DNA of 64,000 nucleotides from Desulfatitalea sp. BRH_c12 (GCA_000961655.1 LADR01000045.1:62001-126000); one strand, 5' to 3'; counted from the first letter of the stretch, positions 12,014 to 23,198 are shown. Translations and numbers: made by a program. Notes: a model not told the origin generated them from the letters alone.

Positions 12014-13534
12014 TCAATAGGCCTTGGCGAACACCACGCGTCGCCGACTGGGTTGTCCGCAACAGATGCAGCGTCCGGCCTCATCCTCTGCATCGAAAGG
12101 CACACAGCGGATGGTAACGGTCAGATCCTCCTTGATTTTGGCTTCGCAGGCGTCGTTGCCGCACCAGTGCGCCAGGGCGAAACCGCCGTGGATTTCAGGT
12201 TTCTCTTTATCCTGCGGGGAAAAATAAGCATAAAAATCAGCCAAGGCATCGATGGGCCGCGTGTGGGCCGCGCGAAAAGCCGCGGCGCGCGCGAACAGGG
12301 TGGTCTGTATCTCATCCAGCAAAGTCCCCACCTGGGCGATAAACTGCGTCCGCGGCATGCTGGTTTTTTCTTTGTGGCCCTTGTCGCGCCGGGCCACGAA
12401 CACAGCGTCGTTGGCGATGTCGCGCGGTCCGATTTCCACGCGCAGAGGCACCCCTTTTTTGATCCAGTCCCAGCCGCGCGCGCCGCCGATCTCACGACGG
12501 TCCACCTCCACGCGCAAGGCACGTCCGGCATAGCGGACATCCGCCAATGCGGCGGCCAGCGCATCGGTATACGCCAGGACCTTGGCGCGCTCCTCCTCCT
12601 TGTGAACGATGGGCAACAGCACCACCTGGGCCGGGGCCACCTTGGGCGGCAGGACCAGACCATCATCGTCGCTGTGGGTCATGATCACACCGCCGATCAA
12701 GCGCGTGGAGGCGCCCCAGGAGGTGGTCCAGGCGTACGATTCCTTTTCCTCGGCGGTCTGAAAACGGATGTTGGAGGCTTTGGCAAAATTCTGTCCGAGA
12801 AAATGAGAGGTGCCGGCCTGCAGCGCCTTGCGGTCCTGCATCATGGCTTCGATACACTGGGTGTCGACGGCTCCGGGAAAACGCTCGGCCGGCGATTTAC
12901 TGCCCCGGATGACCGGCATGGCCAGAAACGTTTCCGCCATGCGCGCGTAGATCGCCAGCATCATGGCCGTACGCTCTTGGGCTTCTGCGGCCGAGGCGTG
13001 CACGGTGTGGCCTTCCTGCCAGAGAAACTCGCTGGTGCGCAAAAAAATTCGGGTGCGCATCTCCCAGCGCACCACATTGGCCCATTGATTGATCAGCAGG
13101 GGCAAGTCGCGATAGCTGCTGACCCATTTGGCAAAAGAGTCGCCGATGATGGTTTCGGAAGTGGGACGCACCACCAGGGGCTCGGTCAGGCGGCCGCCGG
13201 GCACCAGACCACCGTCGGGGCCCTTTTCCAGCCGGTGATGGGTCACCACGGCGCACTCTTTGGCAAAGCCTTCCACATGTTCGGCCTCTTTTTCGAGAAA
13301 GCTCAGCGGAATGAACAGCGGAAAGTAGGCGTTCTTCACTCCGGTGGCCTTGAACATGTCATCGAGTTCGCGCTGGATATTCTCCCACAGAGCATAGCCC
13401 CAGGGCTTGATCACCATGCAGCCGCGCACGGGTGAACGGTCTGCCATATCGGAAGCCTTGACAACCTGCTGATACCACTCCGGGTAATCCTCTTCGCGGG
13501 TCGGGGTGATCGCGGTTTTTATTTTCTGGGCCAT
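12014..13534 (-). CDS. proS: Prolyl-tRNA synthetase, short (archaeal/eukaryotic-like) type
   Basis: Charges tRNA-Pro. The 506-residue protein lacks the ~180-residue editing insertion of the E. coli type and has the extra C-terminal zinc-binding domain (AHWCGNDACEAKI ... GRCICCGQPS) of the ProS type 3 group. Class II motifs are visible: motif 2 in RWEMRTRIFLRTSEFLWQEGHT and the region TSHFLGQNFAKASNI. The gene ends one base before the start of rel, which has no good ribosome site of its own except inside proS, so the two are likely coupled. Confidence 0.95.
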   Translation of the reverse strand: MAQKIKTAITPTREEDYPEWYQQVVKASDMADRSPVRGCMVIKPWGYALWENIQRELDDMFKATGVKNAYFPLFIPLSFLEKEAEHVEGFAKECAVVTHHRLEKGPDGGLVPGGRLTEPLVVRPTSETIIGDSFAKWVSSYRDLPLLINQWANVVRWEMRTRIFLRTSEFLWQEGHTVHASAAEAQERTAMMLAIYARMAETFLAMPVIRGSKSPAERFPGAVDTQCIEAMMQDRKALQAGTSHFLGQNFAKASNIRFQTAEEKESYAWTTSWGASTRLIGGVIMTHSDDDGLVLPPKVAPAQVVLLPIVHKEEERAKVLAYTDALAAALADVRYAGRALRVEVDRREIGGARGWDWIKKGVPLRVEIGPRDIANDAVFVARRDKGHKEKTSMPRTQFIAQVGTLLDEIQTTLFARAAAFRAAHTRPIDALADFYAYFSPQDKEKPEIHGGFALAHWCGNDACEAKIKEDLTVTIRCVPFDAEDEAGRCICCGQPSRRRVVFAKAY

Positions 13535-13788
13535 GTCAGATCCTTTTTTAAGAAATTTGATTATGCAGTTCCCTCCAGTAAGACACAGGTATGGGGTGTC
13601 ATAAGAAGGTTACGTTGTCATTTTTAGAACCTTTAACAAAATGCATGCACGAAAAGCGTCCAACATAGGAAGGTGAGCATATCAAATAGACACAATGCCT
13701 CCCTTTACACTTTAAACTTTACACTTAACACTTCGTCCATAGTCGCTTGAGCGAACTCCATTATCAGATTAAGTAATTATAATATCAT

Positions 13789-14880
13789 CTACTTTCCTTC
13801 TTTTTTTTCGTATGCTTTTTCCCACTTATCTACTTCAGCCAACAGCGTTTCGACAAGCTTGTCCTGAGGCACTTTCCTTACAACTTTGCCCTTCTTAAAA
13901 AGAATGCCCTGGCCCTGGCCGCCGGCCACACCGATGTCGGCCTCGCGGGCTTCGCCCGGCCCGTTGACCACACATCCCATGATGGCCAGTTTAACCGGCA
14001 CTCGCCGCGTCAGCAGGGCCTTATCCACTTGCTCGACCACTGTCATCAAATCGATGCTGCAGCGGCCGCAGGTCGGACAGGAAATGATCTCGGGGCCATG
14101 CCGGCGGATGTTCAGCGCCTTAAGGATCTCAAAACCGACCCGCACCTCTTCGACCGGATCGCGGGTCAGCGACACGCGCAGCGTATCGCCGATGCCCTCG
14201 GCCAGCAGCATGCCGATGCCCAGCGCCGATTTGACCGTGCCCGCATACAGCGACCCGGCTTCGGTGATCCCCACATGCAGCGGGTAATCGACGCGAGCGG
14301 CCAGCAGGCGGTAGGCGTCGACCGTACGCGGCACATCCGAGGCCTTGATGGATATTTTGATCTGTTCGAATCCGGCCTTTTCCAGCAAAGCCACGTGGCG
14401 CAATGCGCTTTCAACCATGGCCGGGGCGGTAGCGCCCTGGTGGGTTTTTAAAAGATCTTTTTCTAGAGAGCCGCTGTTGACGCCGATCCGAATGGGCAAC
14501 CCCCGGTCGCGAGCGCAATCCACCACCGCCTGGACTTTGTGCCTGCCGCCGATATTGCCCGGATTGATGCGCAGCGCATCGGCACCGCAACGTGCGGCCG
14601 CCAGGGCCAACTGGTGATCGAAATGGATATCGGCCACCAGAGGAATCGTGATTCGGGATTTGATGGCGGCAATCGCCTCAGCCGCCTGTAAATCCGGGAC
14701 AGCCACCCGCACGATTTCGCAGCCGGCCGCCTCCAGGCGCTGGATCTGAGCCACCGTGGCAGCCACATCCTGCGTAGGCGTGTTGGTCATCGATTGGACG
14801 GTGATGGGCGCATCTCCACCCACAGGCACCTGCCCTACTTGGATCAACCTGGTTTTACGACGTTCGATATTGGTTGGCAT
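13789..14880 (-). CDS. ispG: 4-hydroxy-3-methylbut-2-enyl diphosphate synthase
   Basis: Penultimate step of the MEP isoprenoid pathway, converting MEcPP to HMBPP with a [4Fe-4S] cluster. The protein opens with RRKTRLIQVGQVPVGGDAPITVQSMTNTPT, the IspG signature. Cluster ligands are in SCPTCGRCSIDL and AIMGCVVNGPGEA. Its 363 residues match the short bacterial form; the lysine/glutamate-rich tail after residue 350 is not conserved. No clear ribosome site precedes ATG 14880. The 254-nt gap to proS holds no gene, only AT-rich sequence with a repeated TTACACTT motif. Confidence 0.95.
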   Translation of the reverse strand: MPTNIERRKTRLIQVGQVPVGGDAPITVQSMTNTPTQDVAATVAQIQRLEAAGCEIVRVAVPDLQAAEAIAAIKSRITIPLVADIHFDHQLALAAARCGADALRINPGNIGGRHKVQAVVDCARDRGLPIRIGVNSGSLEKDLLKTHQGATAPAMVESALRHVALLEKAGFEQIKISIKASDVPRTVDAYRLLAARVDYPLHVGITEAGSLYAGTVKSALGIGMLLAEGIGDTLRVSLTRDPVEEVRVGFEILKALNIRRHGPEIISCPTCGRCSIDLMTVVEQVDKALLTRRVPVKLAIMGCVVNGPGEAREADIGVAGGQGQGILFKKGKVVRKVPQDKLVETLLAEVDKWEKAYEKKEGK

Positions 14881-14993
14881 AACCGCAATCTATACTGGAT
14901 TCCGGTTGCAAATTCAACGGGGGGACAAAAAAGGATAGAAACGAGAGCGGTATCCTCAAGGGATGCAAGTTGACCCCGGCCCACTGACCCGGG

Positions 14994-15641
14994 TTACGGA
15001 TCGCTTGTCATTTCCGGAGAAGAAAACGGCAACTCGGTCGAGGGGCGAATATCGGCTTTGAATATGGTCTGCATGTACCCCAACACCATTTTTTTGTCGT
15101 CGGGATTGATGCATGCGATGCAATCTTCTGGAACGATCAGCTCGAATCCGCGCATGTAGGCATCCGCGGCGGTGAAGAAGACGCAAATGTTGCCGCTCAT
15201 CCCGGTGAGGATGAGGCGTCGCACATTGAGTCGTTTAAGCAGGATTTCCAGGGGAGTGGCGAAAAATGCCGAGTACTGGGGTTTCAAGATGAAATGATCG
15301 CCCTGCTGTGGAAACAGCTTCTCGGCAATTGGCTTGCCGGTGACCTGGTCGTGCAGGCAGTGGTCCACGAGTTGGCGAAAATCGGTTTGCCAGTTGCCAA
15401 AATTATCATTGGCATAGATCACCGGCATTCCCAAAGTCCTGAGGTGAATTTTCAAACCGGCCACATGGTCGGCCATGGTCAAGGCGTGCTTGAGCAACTC
15501 GGGGCCCTCGTCAAATTCCAGGTCATTGATCACGTCGATCAAGACGAGGGCCGTATCCCAGGCGTGCGTATTCGCATCGGGCGCTTTTCCCACGGTCCTC
15601 CCATCAGTCGCACTGCATGACGTTAATGGCGTCAAAGCCAC
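14994..15641 (-). CDS. Isochorismatase/cysteine hydrolase family protein
   Basis: Cytosolic alpha/beta hydrolase of the isochorismatase-like superfamily. The catalytic triad is visible: Asp in ALVLIDVINDL, Lys in LKPQYSAFF, and Cys in GMSGNICVFFTAADAY. The substrate cannot be inferred; nicotinamidase, ureidoacrylate-type and unknown amidases share this triad. The start is uncertain: the frame opens with GTG at 15641 without a ribosome site, while a GTG at 15593 has GGGAGG only three bases upstream. Neighbours (ispG downstream, MBL hydrolase upstream) give no functional hint. Confidence 0.8.
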   Translation of the reverse strand: MALTPLTSCSATDGRTVGKAPDANTHAWDTALVLIDVINDLEFDEGPELLKHALTMADHVAGLKIHLRTLGMPVIYANDNFGNWQTDFRQLVDHCLHDQVTGKPIAEKLFPQQGDHFILKPQYSAFFATPLEILLKRLNVRRLILTGMSGNICVFFTAADAYMRGFELIVPEDCIACINPDDKKMVLGYMQTIFKADIRPSTELPFSSPEMTSDP

Positions 15642-15740
15642 TGGCTGCGCATGAAATAAGGGGTTGGCTTTCCTTAGCGCCTACGGCCATTTTTTTGCAA
15701 TACGGTATTTTACTGATTTTACCTGCCGAATTGCAAAACG

Positions 15741-16367
15741 CTATTTCAGCGCGCAAAAAGGATTGGACTTCTTTTCGCGTCCGATGGTCGTGGCCTCCAT
15801 ATGACCGGTATAGACAACGACATCGTCGGGCAGTGTGAACAGCTTGGTGTGGATGCCACGTATCAGAGTGTTGAAGTCGCCGCCCGGAAAATCCGTGCGT
15901 CCGATAGAGCCTGCAAACAGGGTATCCCCGACGAAGACCACTTTGTCAGCATACAGCGAGATACCGCCGGGGGTATGGCCGGGGGTGTGCAGGATCTTGA
16001 AGGAAATTTTGCCGACAGCCACCGTGTCACCGTCTTGCAACAGGCGGTCGGGTTCGGGCGAATCTTCGGAGCGCATACCCCACATGGCCGCGCCACTGGC
16101 CAGCTGGCTGAGCATGGGCGCATCCAGAGGGTGGATCATCAACTCGGCGCCACTGGCCTTTTTGAGCGCTTTGTTGGCGCTGACATGATCGAAATGGCCA
16201 TGGGTGTTGATGATGGTCTTGAGCGTCAGTTTGTCGGCGGCCAGAGCCAGCAGTATTTTATCGGCATCTCCACCCGGATCGATAACGGCTGCATGGCGCG
16301 TTTCTTCGCAGCCGACGATGTAACAGTTGGCCTGCAGCGGTCCGACTGGCATGGTGCGTATGATCAT
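15741..16367 (-). CDS. Metallo-beta-lactamase-fold hydrolase (glyoxalase II-like)
   Basis: 208-residue MBL-fold protein from ATG 16367, which has AGGA five bases upstream; the open frame extends further but the extra 132 residues overlap nusB in another frame. Metal-binding motifs are complete: THGHFDH near 58-64, HTPGHTPGG, GDTLFAGSIGR and TGHMEATT. The short length without a C-terminal HAGH domain fits the YcbL-type single-domain group, which often hydrolyses thioesters; the true substrate is unknown. It is 67 nt downstream of nusB. Confidence 0.85.
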   Translation of the reverse strand: MIIRTMPVGPLQANCYIVGCEETRHAAVIDPGGDADKILLALAADKLTLKTIINTHGHFDHVSANKALKKASGAELMIHPLDAPMLSQLASGAAMWGMRSEDSPEPDRLLQDGDTVAVGKISFKILHTPGHTPGGISLYADKVVFVGDTLFAGSIGRTDFPGGDFNTLIRGIHTKLFTLPDDVVVYTGHMEATTIGREKKSNPFCALK

Positions 16368-16434
16368 GGGTTTCCTTTCTTGCATTGGGTGACATTCGTT
16401 CAGTGTACTTCGCATGGACGGGCCCCATACGGTC

Positions 16435-16917
16435 CTAATCATCGTCCATGTCATCAGGATCAGGTTCTTCGTCCATGAACGGCAACGGCACGGGGGATAT
16501 TTCCAGCTGGCCCTTATCGATGGCCATGCGAATGCTGTCCAGTATGCCGTTGATGAACGCGCCAGATTCGGGGGTCCCGAATCTTTTGCCGATGTCAATG
16601 GCCTCGTTAATCGAAACTTTTGCTGGTATATCGGCACTGTAAAGCAGTTCGTACACCGCGATACGGAGGATGTTGCGATCCACGCAGGCCATGCGCCGCA
16701 TCTTCCAATTGCTGGAATAGCGCTCGATAACCGTATCGATATGGGCCTTGTGATCCAGAACACCTTTGACCAGGTACTCGAAAAATGCGTAAAAACGCTT
16801 GCCTGGGGGAAAAGAGCCGCAATAATCGCTGAGCATCTCTCCGGAGAAGGCCGAGTTCATATCCATGCTGAATAAGGCTTGCATGGCCAATTCTCTTGCT
16901 TGTCGACGGGTTCCCAT
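16435..16917 (-). CDS. nusB: Transcription antitermination factor NusB
   Basis: RNA-binding subunit of the rRNA antitermination complex with NusE. ATG 16917 (MGTRRQARELAMQALFSMDM) is the conserved NusB start and lies two bases after the ribH stop. Helical motifs YLVKGVLDHKAHID and KVSINEAIDIGKRFGTPESGAFINGILD are characteristic. The C-terminus carries a very acidic tail (EEPDPDDMDDD) beyond the usual end. The ribH-nusB pairing is widely conserved in bacteria. Confidence 0.95.
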   Translation of the reverse strand: MGTRRQARELAMQALFSMDMNSAFSGEMLSDYCGSFPPGKRFYAFFEYLVKGVLDHKAHIDTVIERYSSNWKMRRMACVDRNILRIAVYELLYSADIPAKVSINEAIDIGKRFGTPESGAFINGILDSIRMAIDKGQLEISPVPLPFMDEEPDPDDMDDD

Positions 16918-16919
16918 AA

Positions 16920-17393
16920 TCAGATCTTTTCCACCGCGTCCATCAGGTTGGCCATCTCGACAGCGGCTATCGCCGCATCCCAACCTTTGTTGCCGCCTTT
17001 GCTGCCGGCGCGTTCAATGGCCTGTTCCAGCGAATCGGTGGTCAACACGCCAAAAATGATCGGCAGACCGGTTTCCAGACTGACCATCGCGACGCCCTTG
17101 GAAACTTCGGCACTGACATAGTCGAAGTGCGGCGTCGCGCCGCGAATCACCGCTCCGAGGCAGATGATCGCATCGTGGCGTTTTTTGAGTGCCAGTTGGC
17201 GGGCCATCAAGGGGATCTCGAAAGCACCGGGCACTTTAAGGACATCGACATCCTCGTCGCGGGTGCCGCTGCGGATCAGGGCATCCAAAGCGCCGTCGAC
17301 CAGCTTATCGGTGATAAAACTGTTAAACCGGCTCACCACGATAGCGAACTTTTTTCCTTCAGCCACTAAATTGGCTTCGACAATATTGGGCAT
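16920..17393 (-). CDS. ribH: 6,7-dimethyl-8-ribityllumazine synthase
   Basis: Condenses the RibA/RibB products to lumazine, the penultimate step of riboflavin synthesis; normally a 60-mer capsid or pentamer. ATG 17393 follows GGAGG. The 157 residues carry [18 protein letters not shown], the [15 protein letters not shown] loop and [13 protein letters not shown] with the catalytic histidine region. It is the last enzyme gene of the ribD-ribE-ribBA-ribH block. The 166-nt gap to ribBA has no gene. Confidence 0.96.
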   Translation of the reverse strand: MPNIVEANLVAEGKKFAIVVSRFNSFITDKLVDGALDALIRSGTRDEDVDVLKVPGAFEIPLMARQLALKKRHDAIICLGAVIRGATPHFDYVSAEVSKGVAMVSLETGLPIIFGVLTTDSLEQAIERAGSKGGNKGWDAAIAAVEMANLMDAVEKI

Positions 17394-17559
17394 CTTCTAC
17401 CTCCGAGGGTTCATCACGCAAGATCACTATGCATGGCCACGCAGATGGTGGCGGATCAATTCTTCCACGCGCGGATCACAAATAAGGTTCCCGCGCAGCG
17501 CGCGGGAACGAAAACGAGAACGACATCATTGCACTTACAATGGCGTAGCGCTTCATCGG

Positions 17560-18780
17560 TTACTGGCTATGCACATCAAGTTGCAGCAGGTGTCCCATCT
17601 TGAGTTTTTTGCATTCCAGGTAGCAGCGGTTAAACTCATTGGGGGCCACTTCAATGGGGATCTGCTCGACAATACTCAACCCGTAGCCGTCCAGACCGAC
17701 CATTTTCTTCGGATTGTTGGTCAACAGCCGCATCTGGCGCACGCCCAGGTTGCGCAGCATCTGGGCGCCCAAGCCGTAGTCGCGCAGGTCGTCTTTGAAA
17801 CCAAGTTCGCGATTGGCTTCCACGGTGTCGAGTCCTTGCCTTTGCTGCAGGTCATACGCTTTCAGCTTGTTGACCAGACCGATGCCGCGGCCTTCCTGGC
17901 GCAGATAAATGACCACACCCGCGCCTTCTTTTTCCATCATGGCCATGGCCTTGTGCAGCTGGTCGCCGCAGTCGCAGCGCAACGACCCGAAGATGTCGCC
18001 GGTCATGCATTCCGAGTGAACGCGCACCAAAATCGGTTGAACCGGGTCGATCTCGCCCTTCACCAGGGCGATGTGCAATTGGTCGTCCACATCGTTTTCA
18101 AAGGCGATGATCTTGAACTCGCCGCCATGCTCGGTAGGAATGATGGTTTCGGCCGCCCGATGCACAAACAACTCGTTGCGCATGCGGTACTCCACCAGAT
18201 CGGCAATGGTCACGATGCCGATACCATGTTTTTCACTGAATTCAATCAGCGACGGCATGCGCGCCATGGTGCCGTCATCGTCCATGATTTCACAAATCAC
18301 ACCGGCCGGTTTGAGACCTGCCAGGCGGGCCAGATCCACCGATCCTTCGGTTTGCCCCACGCGTACCATGACGCCGCCGTCGCGGGCGCGCAGCGGGAAG
18401 ATGTGACCGGGACGCACCAAATCGCTGGCCTTGGCATCTTCAGCCACGGCGGTCAGGACGGTTTTGGCACGGTCAGCTGCGGAAATGCCCGTCGTCACCC
18501 CGAACTTGGCTTCGATGGATATGGTAAAGCCGGTTTGGAAGGGGGAGGTGTTGTTCTTGACCATCAAGGGCAGTTCAAGCTGGTCGCATTTATCGCTGGT
18601 CATGGACAGGCAGATCAGTCCGCGGCCGTACTTGGCCATGAAATTGATGGCCTCGGGGGTCACCTTTTCGGCGGCCATGGTCAGATCGCCTTCATTTTCG
18701 CGATCTTCATCGTCGACCAGGATAACCATTCTTCCGGCGGCGATCTCTTCGATGGCTTGCTCAATCGTTAAACGTGCCAT
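17560..18780 (-). CDS. ribBA: Bifunctional DHBP synthase / GTP cyclohydrolase II
   Basis: Supplies both precursors of riboflavin. Residues ~1-200 are the RibB domain ([34 protein letters not shown]) and ~205-406 the RibA domain, with zinc ligands in [20 protein letters not shown] and catalytic residues in [10 protein letters not shown]. Both halves look complete, so both activities are expected. Ribosome site GGAG lies 11 bases before ATG 18780. I searched the leader for an FMN riboswitch and saw none. Confidence 0.96.
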   Translation of the reverse strand: MARLTIEQAIEEIAAGRMVILVDDEDRENEGDLTMAAEKVTPEAINFMAKYGRGLICLSMTSDKCDQLELPLMVKNNTSPFQTGFTISIEAKFGVTTGISAADRAKTVLTAVAEDAKASDLVRPGHIFPLRARDGGVMVRVGQTEGSVDLARLAGLKPAGVICEIMDDDGTMARMPSLIEFSEKHGIGIVTIADLVEYRMRNELFVHRAAETIIPTEHGGEFKIIAFENDVDDQLHIALVKGEIDPVQPILVRVHSECMTGDIFGSLRCDCGDQLHKAMAMMEKEGAGVVIYLRQEGRGIGLVNKLKAYDLQQRQGLDTVEANRELGFKDDLRDYGLGAQMLRNLGVRQMRLLTNNPKKMVGLDGYGLSIVEQIPIEVAPNEFNRCYLECKKLKMGHLLQLDVHSQ

Positions 18781-18880
18781 GGTTTTAAATTCTCCATTCG
18801 AAATTCATGCGCAGGCGGAGTGTAATCTCCCGTCAGTGCAATACAAAAAGGGTCATCGCGCCGACCGGCAGGGTCGCGCG

Positions 18881-19543
18881 CTATCGATCCAAAAATCCCG
18901 ATTTCGCCAAAAAGGCCATGTCGATGCCGCGCGCGGTGTCTTGGGCGCCCTCCTGGCCACGGGATACGAAACGCTCAACATACTTACCGATCAGATCTGT
19001 TTCAATATTAAAAGCATCCCCGACCGTTTTGCAGCCGATAGTGGTCACCTGGGCCGTATGGGGGATGATACTCACCTGGAAGCTGTCGTCATCGCAGCGG
19101 TTGATGGTCAGGCTCAATCCATCCACGGCCACCGATCCCTTGACAATCATAAAGCGCGTCAGCGCGCGTGGCACGCTGAAGGTCAGCAACAGGACATTGG
19201 CGACGGTCTCACGAAGCGTCAGATAGCCCATGCCGTCGATATGACCGGACACCAGGTGCCCGTCCAGCCGGTCGGACAAACGCATGGCACGTTCCAGATT
19301 GACACGCTCGCCACCCCTGGCGTCGGCAAAGGTGGTTTTGGAAAGTGTTTCCGGCGAGACATCGGCCGTAAAGCGGCCGCTGCGCAACGATGTCACCGTC
19401 AGGCAGGCGCCGTTTACGGCAATGCTGTCGCCGAGGCGGGTGCCGTCCAAATCGAAATCAGCGGCCACAGTCAGCACCCGGGCCTGCCCGGCCGACCGCA
19501 CGCCCAAGATCGTGCCTTGTCCTTCTACAATACCTGTGAACAT
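18881..19543 (-). CDS. ribE: Riboflavin synthase alpha subunit
   Basis: Dismutates two lumazines into riboflavin. Two tandem lumazine-binding barrels are visible: the first starts [12 protein letters not shown] and the second near residue 97 with [14 protein letters not shown]. The 220-residue length is normal. It is 11 nt downstream of ribD and 100 nt upstream of ribBA. Confidence 0.95.
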   Translation of the reverse strand: MFTGIVEGQGTILGVRSAGQARVLTVAADFDLDGTRLGDSIAVNGACLTVTSLRSGRFTADVSPETLSKTTFADARGGERVNLERAMRLSDRLDGHLVSGHIDGMGYLTLRETVANVLLLTFSVPRALTRFMIVKGSVAVDGLSLTINRCDDDSFQVSIIPHTAQVTTIGCKTVGDAFNIETDLIGKYVERFVSRGQEGAQDTARGIDMAFLAKSGFLDR

Positions 19544-19554
19544 CGATATCCTGT

Positions 19555-20673
19555 TTAGTAGGTTTCAGGTGTTAACTTTTTCCTGTACCCTTGCACCATC
19601 ACATCTTCCCCAACCATCTCCAACGTCATATCGTGGATCGCCAGTGCCTCCCGCATAAACGCGGGGCCCTGTCCACGGAACATGGGGACGCCATCGTCGC
19701 CGCCCAGGATTTTGGGTGCATAGAAAATAACCACTTTATCAACGATGTCCGCAGCCAAAGCACTGGCCGCCACCTGCGCGCCACCTTCGATCAAGACGCT
19801 GGTAATGCCCATCTTGCCCAATTGAACCATCAAGGCGCACATATCGATGCGGCCTTTTTTGAGGGGAACATCCAGAATGCGCGCCCCACCGGCCGCCAAA
19901 CGCCGCCGGTCTTCCTCTGATGCCGCCGGTCCGCATACGATGTACGTCGGGGCACTGGACGACTGCGTCAGCATCCGCGCCCTTTTGGACATGGACAGAC
20001 GCGTATCGAGCACCAGGCGAATGGGATCGATCCCCGGGCCTTGGGTGAGCCGCGTCGTCAATTGAGGGTCGTCCGCTTTGACGGTGCCCGCTCCGACCAT
20101 GATCGCATCCATGGCGTGCCGCAGGCAGTGGACCCGGTTGCGCGCCGCTTCCCCGGTCACCCAACGGGCATCGCCCGTGCGCGTTGCGATGCGCCCATCG
20201 AGCGTGGCCGCCAGTTTAAGTACAACGAAAGGCCGCCCGGTTTGGATGAACGTGATAAAACTTTCATTCAGCTGCCGCGCTTCGCGCTCGCGCACCCCGC
20301 ACAGCACTTCAATACCGCGCGATTGCAAATAGGCATTGCCGCCCCCTTTAACAGTCGGGTTTGGGTCGGCCATGGCCGATACCACGCGCCGAATGCCGGC
20401 GGCCAGAATCTTCTCAGTGCACGGCGGCGTGCGCCCCTGATGATTGCAAGGTTCCAAGGTAACGTACAAGGTGGCGCCCGCCGCACCATCCGCGGCGTCA
20501 TCGATGGCATGCACCTCGGCATGCGGTCCGCCCACATTCTGATGATACCCGCGGCCGATTACCTCGCCATCTTTGACGACGACTGCCCCAACCAGGGGAT
20601 TGGGCGCCACACGGCCTGCGCCCTGGGCCGCCAGCGCCAATGCCATGGCCATGTAATCTTTATCTTCCATCAT
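19555..20673 (-). CDS. ribD: Bifunctional pyrimidine deaminase/reductase of riboflavin synthesis
   Basis: Deaminates and then reduces the pyrimidine intermediate. The N-terminal cytidine-deaminase-like domain has PHAEVHA and [12 protein letters not shown] (zinc ligands), and the C-terminal reductase domain begins near [17 protein letters not shown], with [14 protein letters not shown] near the end. Length 372 is typical. It starts the rib block, 32 nt after nrdR; the start may be either of two adjacent ATGs at 20673 and 20670. Confidence 0.95.
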   Translation of the reverse strand: MMEDKDYMAMALALAAQGAGRVAPNPLVGAVVVKDGEVIGRGYHQNVGGPHAEVHAIDDAADGAAGATLYVTLEPCNHQGRTPPCTEKILAAGIRRVVSAMADPNPTVKGGGNAYLQSRGIEVLCGVREREARQLNESFITFIQTGRPFVVLKLAATLDGRIATRTGDARWVTGEAARNRVHCLRHAMDAIMVGAGTVKADDPQLTTRLTQGPGIDPIRLVLDTRLSMSKRARMLTQSSSAPTYIVCGPAASEEDRRRLAAGGARILDVPLKKGRIDMCALMVQLGKMGITSVLIEGGAQVAASALAADIVDKVVIFYAPKILGGDDGVPMFRGQGPAFMREALAIHDMTLEMVGEDVMVQGYRKKLTPETY

Positions 20674-20704
20674 GTCCCCGCGTCAGTGCCGCTCTTGCCA
20701 AAAA

Positions 20705-21166
20705 CTATTTGGCGCGTTCATTCAAAAGGGTTTTCAGCTCGGCCACAAAGTCGTTGACGTCTTTAAACTCGCGGTAAACCGAGGCAAAACGCACATAGGC
20801 AATGTCGCTGAGCGAATGCAGCTTGAACATGATCTTTTCGCCGACGATCTTCGAAGGAATTTCCTTTTCGCCGGTTTCGCGCAAGTCGCGTTCCAGATCG
20901 TCGATAAAATCCTCGATGACATTCATGCTGATGCTCAGCTTCTGGCAAGCCTTCTGCATCCCCGAGCGAACTTTATCCCGGTTGAACACTTCACGGCGAC
21001 CGTCTTTTTTGACGATCATGATGGGGATCTCTTCGATGTGCTCGTACGTAGTGAAACGCCGCGTGCAATCGATGCACTCCCTGCGCCGCCGTATCACCGC
21101 ACCATCTTTGCTCACCCGCGAGTCAATCACCTTGTTGTCCATCTCCCCGCAAAAGGGACATTTCAT
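20705..21166 (-). CDS. nrdR: Ribonucleotide reductase repressor NrdR
   Basis: Zinc-ribbon/ATP-cone repressor of nrd genes. The N-terminus [17 protein letters not shown] ... [10 protein letters not shown] gives the four zinc cysteines, followed by the ATP-cone ([19 protein letters not shown]). The start ATGA overlaps the stop of comEB, so the two are translationally coupled. A GGAGG ribosome site lies within comEB. nrdR next to dCMP deaminase and glyA makes a nucleotide/one-carbon group. Confidence 0.96.
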   Translation of the reverse strand: MKCPFCGEMDNKVIDSRVSKDGAVIRRRRECIDCTRRFTTYEHIEEIPIMIVKKDGRREVFNRDKVRSGMQKACQKLSISMNVIEDFIDDLERDLRETGEKEIPSKIVGEKIMFKLHSLSDIAYVRFASVYREFKDVNDFVAELKTLLNERAK

Positions 21167-21645
21167 TCAGGCACCTCCGTCTGGCTGCTGGACCACTTCA
21201 CAAGTTCCACTTCCGCTTCGGCCAACATTTCACTGGATAAAGCATCGGCATAACCGGATTCATAGACAATCCGGACAATTCCCGCGTTGATGATCATTTT
21301 GGCACAAATGGCGCATGGCAGATTGGTGCAGAACAAGGAGGCGCCTTTGATGGAAACACCGTGATAGGCCGCCTGGATGATGGCGTTTTGTTCGGCGTGG
21401 ATGCCGCGGCACAACTCGTGCCTTTCACCCGATGGCACGTTGAGTTGTTGGCGCAGGCAGCCCGTTTCAGCGCAATGGCGTACCTGGCTTGGCGCCCCAT
21501 TGTAACCGGTGGCCAGCAATCGACGGTCCTTAACCAATACCGCGCCGACCGCACGCCGCAGGCAGGTGGACCGCTTGGCCACCAGGCAGGTGATGTCCAT
21601 GAAATAGGTATCCCAGGAAGGACGCACATTTTCAGCCATCATCAT
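21163..21645 (-). CDS. dCMP deaminase (ComEB-like)
   Basis: Zinc-dependent deamination of dCMP to dUMP for thymidylate synthesis. I chose ATG 21645, preceded by AAGGTG, giving [20 protein letters not shown]; the frame is open for eight more codons. Zinc and catalytic residues are in [11 protein letters not shown] and [12 protein letters not shown]. About 160 residues, typical of ComEB/DCTD proteins. It overlaps nrdR by four bases. Confidence 0.92.
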   Translation of the reverse strand: MMMAENVRPSWDTYFMDITCLVAKRSTCLRRAVGAVLVKDRRLLATGYNGAPSQVRHCAETGCLRQQLNVPSGERHELCRGIHAEQNAIIQAAYHGVSIKGASLFCTNLPCAICAKMIINAGIVRIVYESGYADALSSEMLAEAEVELVKWSSSQTEVPE

Positions 21646-21800
21646 ATTCACCTTTTCTCGCAGCACCACCGCACGTCATCGAACATAGGCTCTTGATCGG
21701 AAACATATCTTATGGACGGTCAAGGCAACTTCAGCCGACAGATACCTTCGTTTAACACGTAAGACTTGTCATTTGCCCGTTGGCATGCCGGCAAAGCCGG

Positions 21801-23045
21801 CTATGCATACAACGGAAACGCACTGCAAAGCTCGGCGACTTCCAGGCGTGTACGCTCCAGAATCCGCTGGTTATCCAGATTTTTAAGCACTTCGACGATC
21901 AACCCGGCGATTTGGCGCATCTCTTCGGTTCCCATGCCACGGCTGGTAATGTAAGGCGTTCCAATACGGATACCACTGGTGATCAAGGGCCCGTGCTGAT
22001 CGAAAGGCACGGCATTTTTGTTCACGGTGATACCGGCATGGCCCAGAGCGGCCTCCGCCGCTTTGCCGGTGATATCCCAGGCGGTAAGGTCCACCAGCAT
22101 CAGGTGATTTTCGGTTCCCCCGGACACCAACTGCAGGCCGGCGCTCTGCAGTCCGCCGGCGAGCGCCTGGGCATTGGCCAGCACGCTTTGCTGGTACAGT
22201 TTGAACGTGGGCAACAGGGCCTCTTTGAAAGCCACCGCCTTGGCGGCAATCACATGCATCAGTGGTCCGCCCTGTATTCCGGGAAACACTTCACTGCGCA
22301 GTTTATCCCCACAGGCGGCCTTGGCCAGAAGCAAGCCGCCGCGCGGGCCGCGCAAAGTCTTATGGGTCGTGGAGGTCACCACATCGGCATAGGGTACCGG
22401 CGACGGGTGCAGGCCGGTGGCGACCAATCCGGCGATATGGGCCATATCGACCACGAAATACGCGCCGACTTCGGCGGCAATGTCGCTGAAGGTTGCGAAG
22501 TCAAGAATACGTGGGTAGGCGCTGGCTCCGGCCACGATCATCCTGGGGCGATGTTCGCGCGCCAGACGCCGGACATCCGCATAATCGATCATACCCGTCT
22601 CGCGCGCCACGCCGTAATGTACAAAATGGTATAGTTGGCCCGAAAAACTGACTCTGGCGCCGTGGGTCAGATGCCCACCATGGGCCAAATCCATGCCCAG
22701 AACCGTATCGCCCGGCTGCAACAGCGCAAAGTAGGCCGCCATATTGGCTTGCGAACCAGAGTGCGGCTGCACATTGGCGTAATCCGCGCCGAACAGCGCG
22801 AGCACCCGTTCAATGGCCAACCGCTCGGCCACATCCACGTACTCGCAACCGCCATAGTAACGTTTGCCCGGATATCCTTCGGCATATTTATTGGTGAGCA
22901 GACTGCCTTGAGCAGCCATCACGGCTCGGCTGGCGATGTTTTCGGAGGCGATCAACTCCAGATGATTGGTCTGACGCTCCGACTCCTGGTCCAAGACACG
23001 CGCAATCTCAGGGTCCACTGTAGAGAGATGATCGTTGTTCAACAT
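21801..23045 (-). CDS. glyA: Serine hydroxymethyltransferase
   Basis: PLP enzyme interconverting serine and glycine with tetrahydrofolate. ATG 23045 ([20 protein letters not shown]) matches the family start and gives 414 residues; a 47-codon upstream extension is unlikely. The PLP lysine is in [15 protein letters not shown], and [20 protein letters not shown] is the N-terminal signature. It sits between rpiB (154 nt upstream) and comEB, providing one-carbon units for thymidylate. Confidence 0.95.
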   Translation of the reverse strand: MLNNDHLSTVDPEIARVLDQESERQTNHLELIASENIASRAVMAAQGSLLTNKYAEGYPGKRYYGGCEYVDVAERLAIERVLALFGADYANVQPHSGSQANMAAYFALLQPGDTVLGMDLAHGGHLTHGARVSFSGQLYHFVHYGVARETGMIDYADVRRLAREHRPRMIVAGASAYPRILDFATFSDIAAEVGAYFVVDMAHIAGLVATGLHPSPVPYADVVTSTTHKTLRGPRGGLLLAKAACGDKLRSEVFPGIQGGPLMHVIAAKAVAFKEALLPTFKLYQQSVLANAQALAGGLQSAGLQLVSGGTENHLMLVDLTAWDITGKAAEAALGHAGITVNKNAVPFDQHGPLITSGIRIGTPYITSRGMGTEEMRQIAGLIVEVLKNLDNQRILERTRLEVAELCSAFPLYA

Positions 23046-23198
23046 TCCCCCTTTATCGATGTGTAGCGGCGAGGCCGCTATTTTGTTCGATTTTTTGAAT
23101 CCATGATGATCCATTACGTTCAAGCCACCATGAAGATTCTGAATTAAGCCATTTACGACGGGCTTTTCGGTGCCCGCCGCGAACAAGGGCCCTTCACG

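Noticed and set aside
17394-18880. FMN riboswitch controlling the riboflavin genes
   Set aside because: The gaps before ribH and ribBA and the ribD start region lack the conserved RFN segments I would expect.
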